Position numbers and translations under genes: made by a program. A DNA stretch of 7,476 nt from Acidimicrobiales bacterium (lineage in GTDB: Bacteria > Actinomycetota > Acidimicrobiia > Acidimicrobiales > Poriferisodalaceae). A model generated the notes under the pieces. The model worked only from the letters and a program-made list of their open reading frames with translations, did not search any database and was not told the DNA's origin. How positions within the stretch are numbered: the stretch's first letter is position 1; every line of letters begins with the position of its first letter. The DNA is taken from NCBI GenBank assembly GCA_030749275.1, contig JASMKJ010000064.1, positions 1 to 7,476 on the forward strand. Direction: 5' to 3'. Positions 1 through 5,266 of the stretch are shown piece after piece.

Positions 1-1
1 C

Positions 2-370
2 CTCGAAGCGGTCGCTAAGGGAGTCACGCTGTCACCCGATCAGATTGCCACACTGGAACCCGATGAAGGCCCGCAGCTAGACAAAGATCTACGGGCGGCC
101 GTGACTTTGATATCGGCCTGGATCTCTCAAGTCGCGAAAGAAGAGTCTCTTGACCCTGCGTTACTTGCCACGCGTTCGGACATATCCGACTTTTTGCGAG
201 GAGCGAAGTCGCCGCGTTTGGCGGCGGGGTGGAGGTCAGAGCTGGTTGGGGACCGCATCCTCGACTTAGTTGAAGGACGTGCAGCTCTCGCTTTTGATGC
301 GTCCGGAGGTTTACTACTAGAGCAGCGAAGAGATGCGAACTCCGAGAATAAAGAAGAATTCAACCTATAA
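2..370 (+). CDS. rnd: RNase D-like 3'-5' exoribonuclease, C-terminal HRDC part (5' end outside window)
   Basis: The reading frame is open from the left edge, so this is the last 122 residues of a longer protein. GTG101 is an internal valine codon, not a start. Visible residues about 27-108 look like an HRDC nucleic-acid-binding domain: a helix (LRAAVTLISAWISQVAKEE), then the DPALLATRSDISDFLRG segment, then RLAAGWRSELVGDRI and a closing helix (LDLVEGRAALAF). This ATR...L.RG...GWR.ELVG pattern is what I know from the C-terminus of actinobacterial RNase D proteins, which trim the 3' ends of stable RNAs. The DEDD exonuclease domain would lie upstream and cannot be checked here. The last dozen residues are polar and probably disordered. 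Another HRDC protein, such as a RecQ-type helicase, is possible but the motif details fit RNase D better. No convincing terminator follows. Confidence 0.75.
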   Translation, partial: LEAVAKGVTLSPDQIATLEPDEGPQLDKDLRAAVTLISAWISQVAKEESLDPALLATRSDISDFLRGAKSPRLAAGWRSELVGDRILDLVEGRAALAFDASGGLLLEQRRDANSENKEEFNL

Positions 371-423
371 CCACTCAATTTTTTGCCGTTAAATCTGCTA
401 GAAAAGGGGTGATCGTTGTGCGC

Positions 424-445
424 TGGTCCACGTGTTGGTCCGTGT
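424..445. repeat. Short imperfect tandem direct repeat in the leader of the small acidic gene
   Basis: TGGTCCACGTGT (424-435) is followed at once by TGGTCCGTGT (436-445), the same unit minus two bases. The first copy contains the palindrome CACGTG at 429-434. It lies in the only sizeable gap on the left side of the window (371-487), about 40 bases before the next start codon. It could be an operator or leader element, but two short copies can arise by chance and no function is claimed. Confidence 0.3.
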
Positions 446-475
446 ACCCGGTCGCGAGCTAGGCGGTTTTGAGAC

Positions 476-481
476 GAGGAG
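476..481 (+). promoter_or_regulatory. Ribosome binding site of the small acidic protein gene
   Basis: GAGGAG lies 6 bases before the GTG at 488. It is the main reason for choosing that start and for accepting this short reading frame as a gene. Confidence 0.7.
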
Positions 482-487
482 CCATCC

Positions 488-733
488 GTGAAGAAGGGTC
501 GTCATCGCCGATACGAAGAGGCGCGAAAATTTCAGAGGGAGAACGCGGCTGCTTTCTCCGTAGAGGACTTTGATTTCGATGAACCAGATTTGTTCTCGAA
601 AGAAGAGGACGACGCGCCCGATGACCAGTACGGAGATCTAGCAGAGAAATACGACGAAGATTATTCTGATTTAGCTGCGAAATACGCCGACTTTGACGAC
701 GGCGATAACGACGAGAAATCAGCCACTAGTTGA
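488..733 (+). CDS. Small protein with basic N-terminus and acidic repeat-containing C-terminus
   Basis: This is an 81-residue protein starting at GTG488 behind a strong ribosome binding site. The first 17 residues are basic (MKKGRHRRYEEARKFQR); from residue 26 on the chain is dominated by Asp and Glu. Two copies of the motif Y-x-DLA-x-KY occur at residues 48-55 and 59-66 (YGDLAEKY and YSDLAAKY), with an 11-residue period, ending in ADFDDGDND. There is no signal peptide, membrane segment or cysteine. The layout of a short basic head and an acidic Tyr/Asp-rich tail recalls the small actinobacterial DUF3073 proteins, but the N-terminal signature of that family is not clearly present, so the link is only a guess. 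A role in nucleic-acid or protein binding is possible from charge alone. The 3' end overlaps the 3' end of the opposing gene by 8 bases. Confidence 0.7.
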   Translation: MKKGRHRRYEEARKFQRENAAAFSVEDFDFDEPDLFSKEEDDAPDDQYGDLAEKYDEDYSDLAAKYADFDDGDNDEKSATS

Positions 734-1478
734 CAGGCCGCCGTACAGTTGGGTGCGGTAGAAGAACAGATTGAGCACGGCGTTGATCTAGCTCAGAGCG
801 AAGCCACCCATAAATAACCGGCCCGCAGATCGCCGTGAGTTCAGGTTCCATGTGTTCGTACACCGATTCGTCAGCAACGTGGGCTTGGGCATCAGAAGTG
901 CACCACCACCAAACATCTGTTTCCTCACCACCCCAGTCTCTGCGTTCCCACTCACGCACCATCGTGTAAATGTGTCCCGTAACCGTCTCGTGATCTTCTC
1001 GACGGATTGGGGCCTGCCAACAAATCTCAGGTTTGGTGGTCATCGGCAAAGTCCCTGAATCGACAGCGAGGTGGTGAAATGCACAGCCGGCACCATTTGG
1101 ATGCTCTGGTCGATTTTGAAAGATGCATGCCCCATCGACGACCCGGGTGCGCCACCAGCCTTCATCGTCTTGCCATAATGGCCCACCCATTTCGCTCGCA
1201 AGTTCCTTGTATTGCCAGAGTTGTGTCGTCAAACGTTCGAGCTGGCTTCGGACATGGTGAAGGTCGTCATCATCAGAGATGTAGGCACCATGAGTGCAGC
1301 ATCCCAGTTGGGCTTCAGGAGCGGGTTCGGAAGTAACCCCAGGGCAGCCGTCGTTGTAGATACACGTCCAGTTACTCATGAGAAAGGTTACGTCGAACAG
1401 CCAGGTCCGATGTTCGCTCGGGTCTTCGTAAGACAACCACTCCCGATCTGGATTTGATGCCATTAAGGGCTTCGTCAC
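726..1478 (-). CDS. Cysteine-rich conserved hypothetical protein, possible metal-binding (YkgJ/DUF3109-like)
   Basis: This is a 250-residue soluble protein without signal peptide or membrane segment. Its cysteines sit in motif-like clusters: C39 and C45 in CIYNDGC, the pair C60-C61 in GCCTHG, C118 in DGACIFQNRP, C132 in GCAFHH, C153 in KPEICWQAPIR, then C193 and C218. Histidines adjoin several of them (H63, H135, H136). The order C-x5-C, CC, ACIF, GCA.H, CWQ is a pattern I associate with a conserved actinobacterial family of unknown function, and it resembles zinc/iron-chelating cysteine-cluster proteins. Metal or Fe-S binding is therefore inferred, not shown. GTG1478 is taken as start because a TAGGCT hexamer ends exactly six bases upstream, as in leaderless transcripts; ATG1463 (residue 6) is the alternative. 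Neither start has a clear Shine-Dalgarno sequence. The gene is divergent from glcD, and its 3' end overlaps the small acidic gene. Confidence 0.8.
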   Translation of the reverse strand: MTKPLMASNPDREWLSYEDPSEHRTWLFDVTFLMSNWTCIYNDGCPGVTSEPAPEAQLGCCTHGAYISDDDDLHHVRSQLERLTTQLWQYKELASEMGGPLWQDDEGWWRTRVVDGACIFQNRPEHPNGAGCAFHHLAVDSGTLPMTTKPEICWQAPIRREDHETVTGHIYTMVREWERRDWGGEETDVWWWCTSDAQAHVADESVYEHMEPELTAICGPVIYGWLRSELDQRRAQSVLLPHPTVRRPVN

Positions 1479-1484
1479 ACCCCC

Positions 1485-1490
1485 AGCCTA
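1485..1490 (-). promoter_or_regulatory. Candidate -10 element for the Cys-rich gene (leaderless)
   Basis: Read on the minus strand the hexamer is TAGGCT, which fits the actinobacterial TANNNT -10 consensus. Six bases (GGGGGT) separate it from GTG1478, so transcription would be expected to start at or next to the start codon. No good -35 is visible; TTATGC at an 18-base spacing is weak. Confidence 0.35.
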
Positions 1491-1494
1491 CGAT
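1489..1494 (+). promoter_or_regulatory. Candidate -10 element for the glcDEF operon (nearly leaderless)
   Basis: TACGAT fits TANNNT and ends 9 bases before ATG1504, predicting a leader of about 0-3 bases. The 25 bases before the ATG contain no Shine-Dalgarno sequence, in keeping with leaderless translation. It shares the TA at 1489-1490 with the candidate -10 of the divergent gene. No -35 match was seen at normal spacing. Confidence 0.4.
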
Positions 1495-1503
1495 ACGTTC
1501 GTC

Positions 1504-2943
1504 ATGGTGCATAAGTCCGCTGATCAGAACCTCCTTGGTGAATTGCGTTCCTTCTTAGGTGACCGGGCGCGTGACGGTGAGTTCGAACTTGGTCTTTACT
1601 CCAAAGACGGTTCAGTCCTTGAAGGCAACCCAATGATTGTTTGTCTTCCGGTCAATACAGAGGAAGTTCAACAGATCGTGACGGTCTGCAGAAAACATCA
1701 CAGACCTTTCTTAGCTCGAGGCTCTGGAACCGGCTTAGCTGGAGGAGCGGTGCCAGTCGGGGATCCAGTGGTGATCGCCACGGCGAAAATGAACAAGATT
1801 CTTGAGGTTGACCTCCAGAACCGCATCGCTTGGGTTGAACCGGGAGTACTGAATCTAGATTTGAGCCGGGAACTTTCCCCTTTGGGCTTTCACTTCGCTC
1901 CGGATCCCTCCAGTCAGCAAGTGTGTTCGATCGGAGGGAACGTTGCAAACAACAGCGGTGGACCGCACTGTTTAGCGTATGGGGTCACAAGTGCCCACGT
2001 CCTCGCCATAGAGGTAGTGCTGCCGGATGGGCGAATCGCCGTGCTGGGGGACTTGACAGCGGAGCCGCCAGGTTATGATTTGCGCGGCATATTTGTTGGT
2101 TCCGAAGGCACCATGGGTGTAGCAACCAAGGTCGCCGTTCGACTGACCCCTAACCCACCTGAGATACGAACACTTCTCTTGGATTTTGCTGATGTCCGCG
2201 ACGGCGCAGCCACCGTGTCAGCCATCATCGCTGCTGGACTAATTCCCGCGGCCCTGGAGATGATGGACCAACGAGCCATCGAGATGGTTGAGGCCTTCGT
2301 TAACGCCGGTTACCCGACGGACGCAGATGCAGTTCTGTTGGTTGAGATAGATGGTCTGGCCGGGGGAGTCGAGCACGGCATCGAAGTGGTACGCGCTGTG
2401 GCAGCGAGACATCATGTAGGTAGCGTACGCGTCGCCGCAGACGACGCTGAGCGAGACCTGCTTTGGAAGGGTCGAAAAAATGCGTTCGGTGCTGTTGCTC
2501 GAATCAAGCCGGACTATTACCTCCATGACACCGTGGTACCGCGCGGCAAACTGGTCGAAGTGCTGGAGAAGGTCTACCGAATCGCCGATGCACATGACTT
2601 GATAGCGGTGAATGTTTTCCATGCCGGGGACGGGAACCTGCATCCAATCTTGGCCTACGACAGCAAAGAGAAGGGCGTGCTTGAACGTGTACACGCAGCA
2701 GGCAGGGCAATCGTTACTGCATCAATCGAAGCGGGGGGAGTGCTGAGCGGAGAACACGGAATTGGGCTTGAAAAGAGGGATTACATGGGCATGCTGTTCA
2801 GCGCTCATGACATGGCGACCCAAGACCTTGTCCGAGAAGCATTTGACCCCGACGGCTTGGCGAACCCCTTGAAGGTGTTGCCGTCTGGGTCCCGCTGCAG
2901 CGACTCCTTTGGCCAACATGTGCCAGATGGAGCTTGGGTGTGA
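1504..2943 (+). CDS. glcD: Glycolate oxidase, FAD-linked subunit GlcD
   Basis: GlcD is a flavin subunit of the membrane-associated complex that oxidises glycolate to glyoxylate and feeds electrons to the respiratory chain. The 479 residues are close to the roughly 500 of E. coli GlcD. The PCMH-type FAD-binding domain covers about residues 40-220, with ARGSGTGLAGGAVP at 71-84, the DPSSQQVCSIGGNVANNSGG region at 134-153 and GSEGTMGV at 199-206. The FAD-oxidase C-terminal domain follows, with the family hallmarks HAGDGNLHP (373-381) and SGEHGIG (415-421), whose histidines belong to the active-site region of this family. The chain ends in the usual NPLKVLP followed by a tail of about 19 residues. 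ATG1504 has no ribosome binding site; GTG1507 is the next codon. D-lactate or another 2-hydroxy acid as substrate cannot be excluded from this subunit alone, but the adjacent glcE and glcF favour glycolate. Confidence 0.93.
   Translation: MVHKSADQNLLGELRSFLGDRARDGEFELGLYSKDGSVLEGNPMIVCLPVNTEEVQQIVTVCRKHHRPFLARGSGTGLAGGAVPVGDPVVIATAKMNKILEVDLQNRIAWVEPGVLNLDLSRELSPLGFHFAPDPSSQQVCSIGGNVANNSGGPHCLAYGVTSAHVLAIEVVLPDGRIAVLGDLTAEPPGYDLRGIFVGSEGTMGVATKVAVRLTPNPPEIRTLLLDFADVRDGAATVSAIIAAGLIPAALEMMDQRAIEMVEAFVNAGYPTDADAVLLVEIDGLAGGVEHGIEVVRAVAARHHVGSVRVAADDAERDLLWKGRKNAFGAVARIKPDYYLHDTVVPRGKLVEVLEKVYRIADAHDLIAVNVFHAGDGNLHPILAYDSKEKGVLERVHAAGRAIVTASIEAGGVLSGEHGIGLEKRDYMGMLFSAHDMATQDLVREAFDPDGLANPLKVLPSGSRCSDSFGQHVPDGAWV
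2929..2932 (+). promoter_or_regulatory. Ribosome binding site of glcE
   Basis: GGAG lies inside the end of glcD, 7 bases before GTG2940. This spacing favours GTG2940 over the upstream in-frame TTG2934, which would leave only one base. Confidence 0.6.
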
Positions 2944-3857
2944 GTCAGCGCGACGCTATGCAACAAGAAGTTGACCAATTCGCCAAAGACGTTGGCGCGA
3001 GCGATCCGGTGACTGTAGTTGGCGGAAGAACCCACTGGCAGGTGGGAGGGCTACCTGAACCGGAAGCGCGCGAAGTGAGAGCACCGGAGGGAGTTTGGGC
3101 ACACGAGCCAGAAGAGATGACTGTTCGTTGCGGGGCTGGTACCACCTTGGGGCAATTATCGGAGGAACTGGCACGGCACGGACAGATGGTCCCGTTCGAT
3201 ATGGATGCCAACGCCACAGTTGGCGGAGTGCTCGCCGTAGGGCGGAGCGGGTTTCGTCGTTTGCGATACGGCCACGTTCGGGATCTGGTTCTTCAGATAC
3301 GCCACATTGACCACAAGGGTCGAATCGTCTCTTCGGGAGGACCGACTGTAAAAAATGTCTCAGGTTATGACCTTTGCCGACTGTTGGTCGGTTCCTTAGG
3401 GAAATTCGGCTGCATAGCCGAAGTCACCTTGAGATGCCTACCAATTCCCGAGACGACCCAGTGGTTCACCGGTTCACTTGACCCGTTCGAACTCCATAAG
3501 AAACTTTACCGACCTTCATCGATTCTATGGAATGGCCTCCAAGTGTGGGTTTGTCTCGAGGGGGTTGCTTCCGACGTGGCCGCTCAGGCGGCAACGTTTG
3601 ACTTTGAGGAAGCTCCTGGCCCGCCACCTTTCCCCACGGTTGGTCGCTTATCAGTTGAACCTAGAGATTTACAACGCCACGTCACATCCTCCAAATTGGC
3701 GTGTTTGGCCGAAGTGGGTGTTGGGATTATCCATACGAATGAAGTCACTCATTCCCGGAGTATTCCTGAGGTGAACCTGTCCTTAATGCGAGAACTCGAA
3801 GAAAGACTCGACCCCAACGGTCGTTTGAACCCCGGTCGTCAGGTGTTGAACCGATGA
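2940..3857 (+). CDS. glcE: Glycolate oxidase, FAD-binding subunit GlcE
   Basis: GlcE is the second flavin-domain subunit of glycolate oxidase. The chosen GTG start gives 305 residues and a 4-base GTGA overlap with the glcD stop, a normal sign of translational coupling. A single PCMH-type FAD-binding domain fills about residues 25-170: VVGGRTHWQVGG near 27-38, RCGAGTTLGQL near 63-73, ATVGGVLAVGRSG near 92-104, and the strong GlcE signature GGPTVKNVSGYDLCRLLVGS with GKFG after it (about 133-157). The C-terminal part is shorter and more divergent, ending DPNGRLNPGR as in the family. It is somewhat shorter than E. coli GlcE (350 residues), mainly in the C-terminal half, and lacks the catalytic domain seen in GlcD, so it probably supports assembly or electron transfer. 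The frame is intact with no sign of a frameshift. Confidence 0.9.
   Translation: MSQRDAMQQEVDQFAKDVGASDPVTVVGGRTHWQVGGLPEPEAREVRAPEGVWAHEPEEMTVRCGAGTTLGQLSEELARHGQMVPFDMDANATVGGVLAVGRSGFRRLRYGHVRDLVLQIRHIDHKGRIVSSGGPTVKNVSGYDLCRLLVGSLGKFGCIAEVTLRCLPIPETTQWFTGSLDPFELHKKLYRPSSILWNGLQVWVCLEGVASDVAAQAATFDFEEAPGPPPFPTVGRLSVEPRDLQRHVTSSKLACLAEVGVGIIHTNEVTHSRSIPEVNLSLMRELEERLDPNGRLNPGRQVLNR
3841..3845 (+). promoter_or_regulatory. Ribosome binding site of glcF
   Basis: AGGTG lies inside the end of glcE, 8 bases before ATG3854, and supports that start. Confidence 0.45.
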
Positions 3858-5014
3858 CGAAAGTCAAACTCGATCTTCCTATCTCGACAGACGATCTCTC
3901 CTCGTGTGTTGCTTGTGGTCTTTGTCTTCCCCATTGCCCGACGTACAGAGTGACTCAAGAGGAAGGGTCCTCTCCTAGAGGGCGCATAGCTCTGATGCAA
4001 CGGGCTCACCATGAGGGGGCTGTTGATGCAGAATTTATTCAGTTCATCGACAGTTGCATCCAATGTCGGGGCTGTGAAACTGCTTGTCCCGCAGGAGTTG
4101 AATTCGGCTCGATGATGGAAACCACACGCGAGGCGCTGACAGCACAGACCCACTATGTGCCGTGGTGGCTACGTCTTGGTTACCGGCTTCTGGGCTCCCA
4201 GGGTGCTCTCGCAGCAGCTTCCAAGGTGCTGGCCATATTGCAGAGGCTTTCCCTGATACCTCGAAGGTTTAGTCTTCCACGCATTCCCTTGACCCAGAAA
4301 CCTCTGAGATCAAGCGGTAGCGACGTTTGGTTATTTACTGGATGTGTCATGGATGCATGGATGCGCGACACTCATCGAGCCGTTCAGCGGGTGATTGAGT
4401 CAACAGGAAAGGCTGTTGCTTTTCCCGACAAGAGGGCGGTGTGTTGTGGGGCCCTGCACGTTCATGCCGGACTAGGGCCTGACGCTCGCAGGCTCGCGGC
4501 GAGAACCATTGAAGCTTTTCCAGGCGATAACCCAATTCTTGTGGATTCTGCAGGTTGTGGGGCGCAACTCAAAGAATATGGCCGTCTGCTTGGTAGCGAG
4601 TCGGCACGAAAATTCAGCCAGCGAGTATTTGACGTTCATGAATGGCTGGCTCAGCGAGTGGAGGATCTTCCTGAGGTGGACCTCACGCCGCCTCGGATCG
4701 CTGTCCAAGATCCATGCCATTTACGCCACGCGCAACGCGTTCACGAAGCTGTTTACCAGGTGCTAGGCCTCTACGCCGAAACGGTCCCTGTTGACGATGA
4801 CGGCCTTTGTTGTGGTGCTGGTGGCGCCTACGCGACACTTCACTCCGAGATGGCGTCTGATGTGCGAGACCGCAAAGTCGAAGCGATAGAACGCACGAAT
4901 GCTCAAGAGGTCGCGAGTGCTAATCCGGGTTGCCTGCTGCATCTGCGCTCCGCGGGTATCGCGGTCAGGCATCCACTGGAAATTGTGGACACTCTGATGA
5001 GGAAGGGTGAATGA
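3854..5014 (+). CDS. glcF: Glycolate oxidase, iron-sulfur subunit GlcF
   Basis: GlcF carries electrons from the flavin subunits towards the quinone pool at the inner face of the membrane. The 386 residues compare with about 407 in E. coli. Two ferredoxin-type 4Fe-4S motifs are complete: C18, C21, C24, C28 (CVACGLCLPHCP) and C68, C71, C74, C78 (CIQCRGCETACP). Two CCG (heterodisulfide-reductase-like) cysteine domains follow: C164, C197-C198-G and C235 in the first, then C288 (DPCH), C319-C320-G (LCCGAGGAY) and C360 (NPGCLL) in the second. A moderately hydrophobic stretch at about 103-137 (WWLRLGY...LGSQGALAAASKVLAIL) is amphipathic rather than a clear membrane span. The ATG start overlaps the glcE stop as ATGA, and its 3' end overlaps the next small gene by up to 8 bases. 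All ligand cysteines are present, so the subunit should be functional. Confidence 0.93.
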   Translation: MTKVKLDLPISTDDLSSCVACGLCLPHCPTYRVTQEEGSSPRGRIALMQRAHHEGAVDAEFIQFIDSCIQCRGCETACPAGVEFGSMMETTREALTAQTHYVPWWLRLGYRLLGSQGALAAASKVLAILQRLSLIPRRFSLPRIPLTQKPLRSSGSDVWLFTGCVMDAWMRDTHRAVQRVIESTGKAVAFPDKRAVCCGALHVHAGLGPDARRLAARTIEAFPGDNPILVDSAGCGAQLKEYGRLLGSESARKFSQRVFDVHEWLAQRVEDLPEVDLTPPRIAVQDPCHLRHAQRVHEAVYQVLGLYAETVPVDDDGLCCGAGGAYATLHSEMASDVRDRKVEAIERTNAQEVASANPGCLLHLRSAGIAVRHPLEIVDTLMRKGE

Positions 5015-5228
5015 AGTGCAGGAACAACTCGATGATATTCGAGACCGTCTTCTTGGCATAGCTGATGAACTTGCCGACTTGGGAATGTCAGCTATTCAAT
5101 TGGCCATTGATCAGGAAGGGACAAAAGCTCAACGGCCCGAGATAGAAAAAAGGTTGACGCGAGCGCGCAGATCAGTCGATAAAGCCGCGGCGATAGTGGG
5201 CTATCGTCCCGAATCCACCACACTCTGA
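5007..5228 (+). CDS. Small helical hypothetical protein at the end of the glc operon
   Basis: This is a 73-residue protein with no cysteine, signal peptide or membrane segment. It appears all-helical: a first helix at about residues 3-36 (LDDIRDRLLGIADELADLG...IQLAI) and a second, charged helix at about 42-63 (RPEIEKRLTRARRSVDKAAA), suggesting a two-helix hairpin. I recall similar short proteins ending in RLTRARR.V.KA in actinobacteria, without known function. GTG5007 overlaps glcF by 8 bases. GTG5016 (residue 4) is equally possible: the GAGGAAGG at 4999-5006 gives a better spacing for it and then leaves one base between the genes. The tight junction means it is co-transcribed and probably translationally coupled with glcF, but this does not prove a role in glycolate oxidation. 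Confidence 0.7.
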   Translation: MNEVQEQLDDIRDRLLGIADELADLGMSAIQLAIDQEGTKAQRPEIEKRLTRARRSVDKAAAIVGYRPESTTL

Positions 5229-5266
5229 AGATCGTTGCGTCAACGGCCGAGTAGAAGTCGCCGAGA

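Noticed and set aside
379..384. Run of six T after the RNase D-like gene, as a possible terminator
   Set aside because: No GC-rich hairpin precedes it; the upstream bases are AT-rich and the only palindrome is GAATTC.
429..434. CACGTG palindrome as a defined transcription factor site
   Set aside because: A six-base palindrome is expected by chance and no bacterial regulator can be assigned to it here.
1007..1336. Plus-strand open frame of 109 codons opposite the Cys-rich gene
   Set aside because: The minus-strand product has an ordered conserved-looking cysteine pattern, while this product has none and lacks a ribosome binding site.
2239..2694. Minus-strand open frame of 151 codons inside glcD
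   Set aside because: It is fully antisense to conserved GlcD sequence and its translation shows no recognisable motif; a shadow of the coding bias.
2934..2939. TTG at 2934 as the start of glcE
   Set aside because: GTG2940 has a correctly spaced GGAG and gives the typical 4-base GTGA overlap; the extra two residues add nothing.
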